Notes: generated from the letters alone by a model not told the origin. Shown: positions 36,204 through 45,078, counted from the first letter of the stretch. The stretch is 49,171 nucleotides of DNA from an uncultured Pirellulaceae bacterium (GCA_937928555.1 CALFWR010000013.1:1-49171), one strand, 5' to 3'. Numbers and translations: made by a program.

Positions 36204-37262
36204 ATGCACATTGACGATCTCGCTTCTCGCAGTGGCGAATGGCTCCGCGGAGTCGGCCCGCAAAGCGACATTGTCATGAGCAGTCGAATTCGGCTGGCCA
36301 GAAACCTGGCTGACTTTCCTTTCATACGCCGCTGCAACGACATCGATCGCGCCAACATCGATTCGACCGTTCGCGAAAGGCTCTCCAAAGACGAAATTCT
36401 CAAAGACCTGACCTTCATCGACGTCGCCACGCTGGCAAACCTCGACCGCCAGTTCCTGGTCGAAAGACAACTCATCAGCCGCGAGCACGCCAACTCCGAC
36501 GGTGCCCGTGCGGTCGCCATCGACGGCGAAGAACAATGCAGCCTGATGGTCAACGAAGAAGATCATCTCAGAATCCAGGTCATGAAAAGCGGCTTTGACC
36601 TGGACGGGGCCTGGGACCACATCAACGACCTGGACGATCGCATCGAAAGCCAGCTCACGTACGCTTTTCACGAAAAAATGGGTTACCTTACCGCCTGTCC
36701 CACCAACGTCGGCACCGGGATGCGAGTCAGTGTGCTGGTCCATCTGCCCGCCCTGGTGATCACCAATCAGATCGAACGCGTCTTCCGTTCGCTACAGAAA
36801 ATCAACCTGGCCGTCCGCGGTCTGTACGGCGAAGGCACCCAGGCGATGGGTGACTTTTATCAAATCAGCAATCAGATCACGCTGGGCAAATCGGAAAAGG
36901 ATCTCATCAATCAGGTTGGCGAAGTCGTGCCGGTTGTGATCGATTACGAACGCAAGGCCCGCAAGTTCCTGATCGAAGAAGACCAGAACGAATTGTTTGA
37001 CCAGGTCAGCCGCGCCTACGGCATGCTGCAAACAGCGCGTCGGATCAGCAGCGAAGAAACCATGTACCTGCTGTCCCGTGTTCGCATGGGAATCAATCTG
37101 GGACTGATCGGCGACTTGCAGATTCCAAAAATCAACGAGCTGTTCATCCAGACTCAGCCCGCCCACCTGCAAAAGATCCGCCAAGCTCCGCTGTCGACCG
37201 ACGAACGCAACGTCGAACGTGCGAACTTTCTGCACCAGCACCTCAAAGTCAGCGACAACTGA
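36204..37262 (+). CDS. mcsB: McsB, protein arginine kinase
   Basis: The 352-residue protein phosphorylates arginine residues in proteins, marking them for Clp degradation. It has the ATP:guanido phosphotransferase fold, with the catalytic cysteine in CPTNVGTGMRVSV (about residue 165) and the NEEDH block (VNEEDHLRIQ). SSRIRLARNLADFPF is near the N-terminus. I chose ATG 36204 because GGAG precedes it by five bases; ATG 36189 is an alternative start. Earlier in-frame codons (from 36063) overlap mcsA and give no family sequence. It is tandem with mcsA. The stop is followed after one base by repeat copy C. Confidence 0.92.
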   Translation: MHIDDLASRSGEWLRGVGPQSDIVMSSRIRLARNLADFPFIRRCNDIDRANIDSTVRERLSKDEILKDLTFIDVATLANLDRQFLVERQLISREHANSDGARAVAIDGEEQCSLMVNEEDHLRIQVMKSGFDLDGAWDHINDLDDRIESQLTYAFHEKMGYLTACPTNVGTGMRVSVLVHLPALVITNQIERVFRSLQKINLAVRGLYGEGTQAMGDFYQISNQITLGKSEKDLINQVGEVVPVVIDYERKARKFLIEEDQNELFDQVSRAYGMLQTARRISSEETMYLLSRVRMGINLGLIGDLQIPKINELFIQTQPAHLQKIRQAPLSTDERNVERANFLHQHLKVSDN

Positions 37263-37806
37263 ACCGGAATGATTCACGACGACGGGCGTTGACTTGCGTT
37301 GAACCTCGCTGACACGAAGGTCAAAGCTGGATTGTCGCCCAGATTTCGGTTCACCTCGTTGACGAAGTCCAGGCCAGAGACTCTTTCCCAACCGGTGCGA
37401 TGTTTATTGGCTAAACTGAAAGAACTGAAAGTTACGCCCACGCCTCGTGAATAATCCGGGATCAATAATCGGGGATCAATAGTCCGGGCTGAAGTCGTGT
37501 GGGCAACAACGAGGCCGTTGCCTTCATCGGCAATCATTCCGCACAACGACGACTGCGATCTTCAGGCCAAGCATCATTTTTCGACGCTTGATCCTCGAAG
37601 AAGTAACGCCCAAAGGCCCGTCGCACGCGCCTGTCACACGCCATGGGGCTCTCAATGCGGACCAATGCCTCGCCGCCCCTACAACCCGCAAATCCGGTTT
37701 CTGTTGGCAATCCGCTCTGAATTACATCCGCAAATCGCGACTTCCGCTTTAACAGCGACCTAGGTTCCTGTGTTGAAAAACACACGACCCCCTCCCTTTA
37801 TGCGCT
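37263..37806. other. Intergenic region before the undecaprenyl transferase gene
   Basis: The first 200 bases are repeat copy C with its short tandem tail. The rest (about 37489-37806) has no gene I can support. It contains a GGCAAC/GTTGCC pair near 37500 and a TGTGTT-GAAA-AACACA hairpin (37769-37784) shortly before ATG 37807. Confidence 0.55.
37264..37460 (+). repeat. Dispersed MITE-like repeat, copy C (197 bp)
   Basis: The left end (CCGGAATGATTCACGACG) begins one base after the mcsB stop. The right end reads CGCCTCGTGAATAATCCGGG. The interior differs from the other copies: it shares the ends and the GGGCGTTGA block but not the central part. Immediately after the right end, a 14-bp unit like AATAATCCGGGATC is repeated three times to about 37488. 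Confidence 0.82.
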
Positions 37807-39222
37807 ATGAATTCGGACAAACAAAATCAGATCGTTCGGCAATCTGCGGTCTCCCCATCCCTCCTGCTAAAGCTAACCGATGCCCTCTCGATCGTGCTTG
37901 GGCTGTGGATCCTGGTCAAATTTGTACCTTCCCTAGACAGTAAATCGACGATCGTCATCGCGCTGGTCGCAATCGGTCTGTTCAATATCTTTGCAGAGAT
38001 CGCTGGGCTTTATCGTCGCTGGCACGGCTTGGGTTTTTATCGTGAAATCGGATGCGCCGTTTTTGCTTGGGCGTTATCGATCGGTTGCCTGGTTCTGTTG
38101 GGCCGCTTCAGCGTGTACTCGACGGAGCTTTCCGCGCCCGCGATTGCGCAGTGGTTTGCCGTCACGTCGACGTTCTCGCTTTCGGTTCGCGTCTGGCTGC
38201 GTTGGTACAACCGCTATGCCGCTGGAAAAGGCACGCATTCCCGCAAGTTCGCCGTCATTGGAATCAATGACCTTGGTGTGCAACTGGTTCGCAACGTCGA
38301 TTCAACACCCGATTTGCGTCTGAACTTTTTTGGCTTTTACGATGACCGTCCCGATGCCAGAACCCAGGAACTTCCTGAAGACATCGACAACCGACACGGA
38401 AACATCAACACACTGGTCGAAGCCACCAAAACAGGTGAAGTCCAGGTGGTGTTCATCACACTGCCGATGCGTGCCGAAGAGCGTATCCGTTCGATCATCC
38501 GCGAACTGGCTGACACGACGGCGTCGGTTTACATTGTTCCCGACCTGTTCGTGTTCCAGATGCTGAACTCGCGTTGGACCGACATCCATGGCTTGCCTGT
38601 GGTCAGCGTTTTCGAGAACCCGCTTTTCGGTGTCGATGGCATGGTCAAGCGACTGGTTGATATCCTGATCGCTTCGGCGGCACTGCTGGTGGTCGGCATT
38701 CCAATGATGATCGTCGCCGCAGCAGTCAAGCTGACTTCCAAAGGTCCGGTGATCTTCAGGCAAAAACGTTACGGGCTTGACGGAAAACAAATCTGCGTCT
38801 GGAAGTTTCGCAGCATGACCGTTTGCGAGAACGGCGATAAAGTCACTCAGGCGAAAAAGAACGACAACCGGCTCACGCCCATCGGAGGTTTTTTGCGCAA
38901 GTCTTCCCTGGACGAACTTCCGCAAATCTTCAACGTGCTCAGCGGACAAATGTCGCTTGTCGGCCCCCGTCCTCACGCCAATGCTCACAACGAGTACTAC
39001 CGCAAGCAGATCGAAGGCTACATGCTTCGCCACAAAGTCAAACCTGGCATGACGGGTCTGGCTCAGGTCAACGGCTGCCGCGGCGAAACCGAAACGCTCG
39101 ACAAGATGGAAAAGCGGGTCCACTTCGACCACAAGTACATCCGCGACTGGTCGATCTGGTTGGATTTGAAGATCATCTTCAAGACCTTCTTTGTCGTGTT
39201 CTCACGTCAGAACGCGTACTAA
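37807..39222 (+). CDS. Undecaprenyl-phosphate sugar-1-phosphate transferase (WcaJ/WbaP family)
   Basis: The 471-residue protein starts the building of an exopolysaccharide or other surface-glycan unit by moving a sugar phosphate to undecaprenyl phosphate in the cytoplasmic membrane. The N-terminal half has several membrane helices (VLGLWILVKF, IVIALVAIGLFNIFAEIAGL, AVFAWALSIGCLVLL) and a Rossmann-like domain. The C-terminal half is the bacterial sugar transferase domain: KRLVDILIASAALL, KGPVIFRQKRYGLDGKQICV, FRSM, RKSSLDELPQIFNVLSG and QMSLVGPRPH. The sugar cannot be told from sequence. The stop is followed after one base by solo repeat end F1. Confidence 0.9.
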   Translation: MNSDKQNQIVRQSAVSPSLLLKLTDALSIVLGLWILVKFVPSLDSKSTIVIALVAIGLFNIFAEIAGLYRRWHGLGFYREIGCAVFAWALSIGCLVLLGRFSVYSTELSAPAIAQWFAVTSTFSLSVRVWLRWYNRYAAGKGTHSRKFAVIGINDLGVQLVRNVDSTPDLRLNFFGFYDDRPDARTQELPEDIDNRHGNINTLVEATKTGEVQVVFITLPMRAEERIRSIIRELADTTASVYIVPDLFVFQMLNSRWTDIHGLPVVSVFENPLFGVDGMVKRLVDILIASAALLVVGIPMMIVAAAVKLTSKGPVIFRQKRYGLDGKQICVWKFRSMTVCENGDKVTQAKKNDNRLTPIGGFLRKSSLDELPQIFNVLSGQMSLVGPRPHANAHNEYYRKQIEGYMLRHKVKPGMTGLAQVNGCRGETETLDKMEKRVHFDHKYIRDWSIWLDLKIIFKTFFVVFSRQNAY

Positions 39223-39223
39223 A

Positions 39224-39249
39224 CCCGAATTATTCACGAGGCGAGGGCT
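39224..39249. repeat. Solo MITE end F1
   Basis: CCCGAATTATTCACGAGGCG begins one base after the TAA of the sugar transferase gene. It matches the right-type end of copy B, but no interior or other end follows. A GGGCT/AGCCC pair comes next and could form a small terminator-like stem. Confidence 0.7.
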
Positions 39250-39408
39250 TCCAGCCCGCTTCCTTTCCGCGCACTGCAAATCCCCGCCCAAAAAACAAGC
39301 TCGATTGCCACCGCCGCAAACCGGTACAATGTCCTTGCAGCGGGACCGCTCACCGGCGTGAGCCACGAAATCTGCCCGTGCGCCTGAACATGTGTCATTG
39401 GGTTCAAA

Positions 39409-40542
39409 GTGAAATCCGCACGCGACAATCCGTTTGCTTCGCCGGCGGCGAAAATTGTTGTCGCTCAAGCCATCGAATCTGCAACACCCAACGATGACCA
39501 ACAGGACATCCATTTTTCAGGTCGAATCCAGCAGCCTGATTTGCAAGCCATTGGAATTCGTTCAACCTCGACCGCGAAAACTCTTGCCTTAACGGGTCTT
39601 TGCTGCCTTCTCGCGGCTCCGCTGTGGTTCATCATTGTCCCTCAGTTTTTGCCTCCAATGGCCAGTTCGGCCGCCGGAATCAGCGGCGTCTTGGGCTATG
39701 TCCTGCTTCTCGCTGCCGGATGCTTCGCACCACCGCCGGCCGCCAAATGGTGGAAGCACCCCGTTTCGGGTTGCGTGACCAAAGACCACATCGTTCTCCA
39801 GTTCGAACACCTGCACATCAAAGCTCCTATCGGTTTTTTCAATTACGAAATCACCGACAAAGCCATCCTAGTCAAGCAAAAAAAGTCACGCTTGACCTGT
39901 CTGTTACTGCTGCCTCGTCGCTGGCTCAGGCCGCAAGACTCCGCCATCGTTGCTTCGAGACTGAAAAACACGGCCGAAGTCCAGCCCACCGAAGACGTTG
40001 AACCGATCCTTCCGGCAAACGCAACGCCCATCTATCGCCCGCGCTCCAAGTCCGAACGATCGACTCGATTGTTCATTGCCATCCTCGGGCTGTCCTTGTG
40101 GTGGATATTGCTGACTGCATTGGGAATCGCCAACGTGGTTTGCAACGGGTACACGTTTTTCTATCTGTTGATCGTGATCGGCCTGACAGTGAACCTTGCG
40201 GCCCGATACCGAAATCGAAATGGCGCCTGGAAATCAAACGAGTCTCCCACCGGGTCCTGCGATTTGATCGGCTGGCTTACTGATGAACAGCTGATCGCAT
40301 TTGTGCAGCAAACGAAAGTCACCGTCGACATATCGCGCATCTACTACGACACAGGAACGGGCGGCCTTGAGATTACCGGCGTCCCACTGAGAGGCTCGAT
40401 GGCTTTGTATCCGGATCTATGCCCGCCGGGCACGTTCGAGCAAGCAAGAAAAAATCTGCGCACAAAAACGGCTCTGGTGTGGAACGTGTACCGACACTGG
40501 AAAAATCGAAATTCAAGTACCGGCAATACGCCGCTGCGTTGA
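39409..40542 (+). CDS. Membrane protein of unknown function with NPFASP leader
   Basis: The 377-residue protein starts at GTG 39409 and begins MKSARDNPFASPAAKIVVAQ. NPYASP/NPFASP-type leaders are common in small planctomycete membrane proteins. Hydrophobic segments occur near residues 60-80 (LALTGLCCLLAAPLWFIIVP), 88-108, 225-245 and 250-265. A soluble domain lies between about 115 and 215. No enzymatic motif is seen, and no neighbour points to a role. The ribosome site is weak (TTGGG upstream). Confidence 0.6.
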   Translation: MKSARDNPFASPAAKIVVAQAIESATPNDDQQDIHFSGRIQQPDLQAIGIRSTSTAKTLALTGLCCLLAAPLWFIIVPQFLPPMASSAAGISGVLGYVLLLAAGCFAPPPAAKWWKHPVSGCVTKDHIVLQFEHLHIKAPIGFFNYEITDKAILVKQKKSRLTCLLLLPRRWLRPQDSAIVASRLKNTAEVQPTEDVEPILPANATPIYRPRSKSERSTRLFIAILGLSLWWILLTALGIANVVCNGYTFFYLLIVIGLTVNLAARYRNRNGAWKSNESPTGSCDLIGWLTDEQLIAFVQQTKVTVDISRIYYDTGTGGLEITGVPLRGSMALYPDLCPPGTFEQARKNLRTKTALVWNVYRHWKNRNSSTGNTPLR

Positions 40543-40557
40543 CTGACAATCGCTGAT

Positions 40558-41148
40558 CTACTCGATGCCCAGATCAGCCAATGAAAGCAGCGTTTGGTAC
40601 TTCACGCCCACGTCAGCAAAAATCTTTTCCGTTTCGCTGCCACGGTTCACGATCGAAATCAGGCGGTCGACTTTCAGGCCGTGGTTGCGGGCGTGTTCGA
40701 TCGCACGCAGAGAACTGCCGCCGGTGGTGACGACGTCTTCGAGCATCACGACTCGCTGGCCGGCTTCGACCGGGCCTTCGACCATCTGCTGGGTGCCGTG
40801 CTCTTTGGCCTGTTTGCGGACGATAAAGCCCTTGATGGTCTTTTGCTGCTGCCAGGCGACCGTGATGACCGCCGCGGTGATCGGGTCGGCACCGATTGCC
40901 ATGCCTCCAACGGCATCCGGCAGGTCGTCGCCGATGCACTGGAGCATGCCGCCGGCGATGACATTGGCGGATTCGCCGTCGAGCGTTAACTTGCGGCAGT
41001 CCAGATAAAAGCTGGCCTTTTTGCCAGACGCCAATGTAAAGTCTCCGAACTTGAGTGCGTGTTTTCGCACCAGTTCCACAAGATGTTCGCGGTCGTACAA
41101 GGTAGTCGTTCCGATGGGAAAAGGATATCCTTTGCGATGATACCGCAT
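40558..41148 (-). CDS. pyrE: Orotate phosphoribosyltransferase
   Basis: The 196-residue protein adds ribose phosphate to orotate in pyrimidine synthesis. It shows KFGDFTLASGKKASFYLDCR near the N-terminus and the PRPP-binding loop VMLEDVVTTGGSSLRAIEHA. I used ATG 41148, preceded by AGGTG. TTG 41100 would start just at YDREHL, closer to other family members. The frame is open up to 41223. It is head to head with the sulfatase-like gene, with only 22 bp between the chosen starts. AAAGGATATCCTTT (41120-41133), a perfect palindrome, overlaps the first codons and could be an operator if the TTG start is real. Confidence 0.9.
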   Translation of the reverse strand: MRYHRKGYPFPIGTTTLYDREHLVELVRKHALKFGDFTLASGKKASFYLDCRKLTLDGESANVIAGGMLQCIGDDLPDAVGGMAIGADPITAAVITVAWQQQKTIKGFIVRKQAKEHGTQQMVEGPVEAGQRVVMLEDVVTTGGSSLRAIEHARNHGLKVDRLISIVNRGSETEKIFADVGVKYQTLLSLADLGIE

Positions 41149-41170
41149 GACAGGCACCTGACGTAAGCGA

Positions 41171-42256
41171 GTGAATCCAATTCCTGACGATATGAGCCGT
41201 AAAGCCACCATTGTTCTTTCCATCGACGGGCTTTCGGCGTCCCTGCCGGGGCCCTACGGCAACACGACGGTCGATACTCCGGCCCTGAACCGCCTGGCTT
41301 CCGTTTCGCGGCTGTACGATTTTTGCTTTGCCCGTTCTCCCGATCCGCAGGCATCGCGGTTGACGATGTGGAGTGCACTGCAGGATTTTGAAGGCCACCG
41401 CACGTTGATGACCGACAGCCGTGAAGCCGCAGGTCACGCCCACGAGTCAGCCTTTTTTGAGTCGATCGAAACCCTCGAGTTGGCGCAGCCCATCGCCCTC
41501 GCAGCGTCGATCGCTGAAACGTCTGCTGCCGATTTTTTTGCTCATGCTGTCGAAAAAGCCAACGGCATTCAAGGCGGCGATGTTTTGTGGTTACACCATC
41601 GGGGACTGTTTGGGCCGTGGGATGCGCCGCTTGAGTTGCGGATGCAGTTTGCCGATGAAGAAGACCCCGATCCGCCAACCGAGGTTTCCCGACCGCAGCT
41701 GACTTTGGAACACGATGTTGATCCGGATCTGGTGCTGGGCTTTCAGCAGTCGGCTTACGGCCAGCTGGCGGTGATCGATGCCCTGCTGGAACTGTTCCTT
41801 CAGCAGCTCGCCGCGATGCCGGGGGCGGAAGATGTTCAGCTAGTTGTCGTTTCGCCCAGAGGATATCCATTGGGAGAGCATGGACTTGTTGGGATTCCGA
41901 ACTTGCACGGCGAGTCGATTCACGTGCCTTTTTTTCATTGCCCATCGTTGAACCCGCAGGGTGGATCGCCGGGTGGGTCGCGAACTGGAGAGATGATTTT
42001 CGTCGAACAGGCGATGCATCGGATTTTGGGTGGCCAATGGCCGGAGAATCCGCTGATGGTTGCGACGCTGGGCAACTGCGTGGCTACTCTGAATGAAAGT
42101 TGGAAATTGATCTACGATCGCGACAATCCGATCGAGACCTCACAGCTGTTTGTCCGTCCCGATGATCGTTGGGAAGTCAACAACGTGAGCCGGCGATGTC
42201 GTGATGTGGCTGAAGATCTGCTAAAAAGAGCCGGGCAATTATTGGCGAAAGAGTAA
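41171..42256 (+). CDS. Sulfatase-like protein lacking the catalytic residues
   Basis: The 361-residue protein has the alkaline phosphatase/sulfatase fold, with YGNTTVDTPALNRLASVS, YPLGEHGLVGIPNLHGESIH and KLIYDRDNPIETSQLF aligned to sulfatase blocks. The modified Cys/Ser of the CxPSR motif is missing: the matching place reads SPDPQASRLTMWSA. The SDHGE metal block reads SPRGYPLGEHG. It is therefore probably not an active sulfatase. No signal peptide is seen. GTG 41171 gives the longest frame, and ATG 41192 is an alternative. It is divergent from pyrE with a 22-bp gap. Confidence 0.72.
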   Translation: MNPIPDDMSRKATIVLSIDGLSASLPGPYGNTTVDTPALNRLASVSRLYDFCFARSPDPQASRLTMWSALQDFEGHRTLMTDSREAAGHAHESAFFESIETLELAQPIALAASIAETSAADFFAHAVEKANGIQGGDVLWLHHRGLFGPWDAPLELRMQFADEEDPDPPTEVSRPQLTLEHDVDPDLVLGFQQSAYGQLAVIDALLELFLQQLAAMPGAEDVQLVVVSPRGYPLGEHGLVGIPNLHGESIHVPFFHCPSLNPQGGSPGGSRTGEMIFVEQAMHRILGGQWPENPLMVATLGNCVATLNESWKLIYDRDNPIETSQLFVRPDDRWEVNNVSRRCRDVAEDLLKRAGQLLAKE

Positions 42257-42307
42257 CGGCGCGGAAAGCAAACAAATCGGGTATTCCAGGAATTCAATCG
42301 AGAAACC

Positions 42308-42790
42308 ATGAGCTACAACCCCTATTCAACCGGTGTCGAGGGCGCGCCGGTTCAATCGAGTAACGCCAAAGATCGATGCTACGTGCCGGGGATCCTGCTG
42401 GTTATTAGCGGGATCGTTGGCCTGGTATGCAATGTTGGTGGCGGTTTGGTGACCGCAGGGGTCTACCTTGGTGCCCAAGAAGTGGTCATGGAAGAGTTTA
42501 GGAAGGATCCCGATCAAGTTGAGAATCTTACCGAGGAAGAGGCGCGTGGGGTCATGAATTTGCTGGGCTATGGCGGTTTGGTTGCGGCAGCTGGCGGGTT
42601 GGTTGGAATTCTGATCGTGATTGGCGGTGTGCAGATGATTCGTGTTCGCGGCTGGGTGATTGCACTGCTGGGGGCACTGCTGAGTATGGTTCCCTGTGTT
42701 CAAGGGTGTTTTATCCTTGGGGTTCCGATCGGAATCTGGTGCCTGGTTGTGCTGATGGATTCTTCGGTGAAACAGGCGTTTAAATTGTGA
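42308..42790 (+). CDS. Small membrane protein with NPY leader
   Basis: The 160-residue protein begins MSYNPYSTGVEGAPVQSS, the NPY-type leader seen in many small planctomycete proteins. It has about four hydrophobic segments: GILLVISGIVGLVCNVGGGL, GYGGLVAAAGGLVGILIVIG, WVIALLGALLSMVPCV and FILGVPIGIWCLVVLM. The short loop between the first two is acidic (EEFRKDPDQVENLTEEEARG). No functional motif is seen. It lies 51 bp after the sulfatase-like gene and may be co-transcribed with it. Confidence 0.65.
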   Translation: MSYNPYSTGVEGAPVQSSNAKDRCYVPGILLVISGIVGLVCNVGGGLVTAGVYLGAQEVVMEEFRKDPDQVENLTEEEARGVMNLLGYGGLVAAAGGLVGILIVIGGVQMIRVRGWVIALLGALLSMVPCVQGCFILGVPIGIWCLVVLMDSSVKQAFKL

Positions 42791-42822
42791 CCACCGGTTC
42801 AAGTAAGCATTCGTGTTTTGGC

Positions 42823-42851
42823 ACACGCCTGCGCCTCGTGAATAATCCGGG
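42823..42851. repeat. Solo MITE end F2
   Basis: CGCCTCGTGAATAATCCGGG ends at 42851, directly against the stop codon (CTA at 42852-42854 in plus-strand reading) of the MBL-fold gene on the minus strand. Only the right-type end is present, preceded by an imperfect partial copy. Confidence 0.7.
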
Positions 42852-43601
42852 CTAAAGATCCACAATCTGGCGATCGGATGCGACCTGTAACCTGTCGCAA
42901 ATGCTACCAACGGATTCCAGATCGAAAGGCTGATCGGATGCGTCGAGCGGGTTGATGTGCACCAGCCATGTGGCTTTGGCGCCCGAAGCAGCAGCGACCT
43001 GGGCGACGGGAGTCAGGCAGCTGTGGCCCGTCAAGGCGGCTCTGTCTTCCCAGCCATCGGGAAAGTAACACTCGTGCACCAGCAGATCGACATCGCGGAT
43101 GAAATCGATGTAGGGAGCGTCGGCCGTTGCGGTGGTGTCGGTGATGTAAGCCAGCGATCCGGTTTTGTGTTCCAGGCGAAAGCCGGTGCTTCCTCCCGGG
43201 TGGACTAGCGGATGATGGGTCACGACGCTGCCGTCAGCAAGTTTGACGTCGTGGCCTTCAGAGAGCGGATTGAATTCGAAGTTCGGCCCCACGGGGAACA
43301 GGTCTTTGGCGTAAAGATGCTCGCGGATGGAATCGATTTTCTCTGCGGCCACATGGACGGTAACGGACTTGACGTCTTCTTTGCCAAACAGGATGTCGTA
43401 CAAGAACGTCAACCCGATGGAATGATCCAGGTGCGTGTGCGAAAGAAAAATATCCAGGGTGGGGGTGCAGATCAGATCCCGGGCGCGAAATATGCCGGTG
43501 CCGGCGTCAAAGATTACCCCCACTTCGGGAATCATCAGGCAGGCGGTCTGCCGTGACTCGTTGGGGTGATATCCGGTTGTTCCCAGAAAGTGCAGTTTCA
43601 C
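42852..43601 (-). CDS. MBL-fold metallohydrolase, ribonuclease Z-like
   Basis: The 249-residue protein has the metallo-beta-lactamase fold: SHTHLDHSIGL gives the HxHxDH zinc motif, followed by HPLVHPGG, YITDTTA, LVHECYF, TGHSC and LVHINP. Its closest pattern is the ribonuclease Z / beta-CASP-free MBL hydrolases, but substrate is not clear. I started it at GTG 43601, where VKLHFLGTTGYHP begins the fold. The open frame back to 43754 gives a Ser/Arg-rich stretch and a hydrophobic leader, and a TATAAT at 43636-43641 suggests those codons are promoter. The gene ends directly against solo repeat end F2. Confidence 0.75.
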   Translation of the reverse strand: MKLHFLGTTGYHPNESRQTACLMIPEVGVIFDAGTGIFRARDLICTPTLDIFLSHTHLDHSIGLTFLYDILFGKEDVKSVTVHVAAEKIDSIREHLYAKDLFPVGPNFEFNPLSEGHDVKLADGSVVTHHPLVHPGGSTGFRLEHKTGSLAYITDTTATADAPYIDFIRDVDLLVHECYFPDGWEDRAALTGHSCLTPVAQVAAASGAKATWLVHINPLDASDQPFDLESVGSICDRLQVASDRQIVDL

Positions 43602-43635
43602 GGTGGCGGCAAAAAGAGATAGTGATACCCGGCTA

Positions 43636-43641
43636 ATTATA
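43636..43641 (-). promoter_or_regulatory. Candidate -10 element for the MBL gene
   Basis: On the minus strand this is a perfect TATAAT, 34 bases before GTG 43601. No convincing -35 sits at 17 bases (CACATG). It supports the downstream start but is weak evidence alone. Confidence 0.25.
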
Positions 43642-43677
43642 GCAAATGCTGTGCAAAGCATGTGCCGTCGGCCGGAA

Positions 43678-44625
43678 CTACCGAACCTGAGCCGCGCGCT
43701 GCCGTGTGACCAGTTCGATTGCCGCGTCTTTCCATTGTGAAAATTGAAATTCAAAGCCCGATTCGACCAGTCTTTCCGGGACGACGCGGCGGCTTTTGAG
43801 GATCAATTCGGTGTCAGTTTTCATCAAAACGGCACCGACTTCCGCCATCCACTTCGTTGCCGGCAAGCCAACTGAAACTCCCAAAGCGTTACGCAGCCCG
43901 GCCTGGAATTCGGCCTGAGGCAACGGATTGGGGGCGGCAAGGTTGACGGCTCCTTGCATCGTGTCGTTGTCGATCAGGAAACGGATCGCGGAAACGAAAT
44001 CATGTTCGTGTATCCAGGAAACGTATTGCTTTCCGGATGCGATTTTTCCGCCAAGCCATTTTCGTGTCAGCCCGCAAAGCACATCGAAGACGCCGTCGGG
44101 GTCCGGCGACATGACCATCGCTGTCCTGAGGGCAACTGTTCGGGTCGCGGGCGTTGTCGCTTGTTCGAGTTCCCGTTCCCAGGCTTTGGCGATGTCGATA
44201 CTGCGAGCCCAGTAATCCGGAGCATCCGGTTCGTTGCCGCCGATGATTCCGGTGGCTTCGTCGTTGGCAGCGTCAAAGCGATGCGCGTAAATCGTGGCGG
44301 TGCTCATCTGCAACCAGACTCCCGGCGGTGATGACGAATTCGCAATCGCCTGTCCGATGACCCGGGTGGAATCGACGCGGGAGTCCATCATCTGACGGAG
44401 GTTCTTTTCACTGTAGCGGCAGTTGACGCTGCGACCTGCGAGGTTGATGACGACATCGCAGTCGTCGATGTGTGTGGTCCAGGATCCAATCGTTTTACCA
44501 TCCCAGCGATGAGAAGGATCTTCGGCACCACGGCTGAAGATGATGACTTCGTCGCCGCTGGCGCGAAAGGATCGTGCAAGGATTTGTCCGACCTGTCCGC
44601 TACCGCCGGGGATGACAATTTTCAT
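43678..44625 (-). CDS. TIGR01777-family NAD-dependent epimerase
   Basis: The 315-residue protein has a Rossmann NAD(P)-binding start, MKIVIPGGSGQVGQILARSF, and the family motif LAGRSVNCRY. The C-terminal SRRVVPERLVESGFEF matches the DUF1731 domain of TIGR01777 proteins. Some members of the family are linked to cell division or sugar metabolism, but the substrate is not known here. ATG 44625 opens the family motif directly. The stop lies 76 bp before the MBL start; both are on the minus strand and could share a transcript. Confidence 0.85.
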   Translation of the reverse strand: MKIVIPGGSGQVGQILARSFRASGDEVIIFSRGAEDPSHRWDGKTIGSWTTHIDDCDVVINLAGRSVNCRYSEKNLRQMMDSRVDSTRVIGQAIANSSSPPGVWLQMSTATIYAHRFDAANDEATGIIGGNEPDAPDYWARSIDIAKAWERELEQATTPATRTVALRTAMVMSPDPDGVFDVLCGLTRKWLGGKIASGKQYVSWIHEHDFVSAIRFLIDNDTMQGAVNLAAPNPLPQAEFQAGLRNALGVSVGLPATKWMAEVGAVLMKTDTELILKSRRVVPERLVESGFEFQFSQWKDAAIELVTRQRAAQVR

Positions 44626-44826
44626 AAGCTGAGCCCATCAAGAGTAGTTTCCAGGCAACCCGCAATTCTCCCGTTCCGCCAACAGGGCAAAATGTCGCGG
44701 TCGGTCTGCAATTAAAGCAAATCATCAATTCGCAACCGATGCGATGATGCAGACAAGGGAACGAAGTGCAAACGGAATCGAAGGTGCACGTGCTGACGGT
44801 AGTGATGCGGCCTGTTTTGCCATGAG

Positions 44827-45013
44827 CCCGGATTATTCACGACGACGGCCGTTGATTCTACGTCTGGCCAACAGGAGCAAGGGAAAAACTGAATTTCAAT
44901 AAGAAATGTAAATCATTCGGTGGGTGAAAGCCACAGCGATCGTTTCATTGCATCAGAGTAACCGATCACCGTCGGAACTGATTCTGACGCCCACGCCTCG
45001 TGAATAATCCGGG
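44827..45013 (+). repeat. Dispersed MITE-like repeat, copy D (187 bp)
   Basis: CCCGGATTATTCACGACGACGG opens the copy (quoted in part) and CGCCTCGTGAATAATCCGGG closes it. The interior follows copies A and E closely, for example GGAGCAAGGGAAAAACTGAA and ACAGCGATCGTTTCATTGCA. It does not touch a gene end: it lies 202 bp from the epimerase start and 110 bp from the rnhA stop. Confidence 0.85.
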
Positions 45014-45078
45014 ATGAGTTTTGTAGAGGGCTGACGGTTACCAATGGGAGTGACTGGTTGTGGTCGAAAGCCACAACT

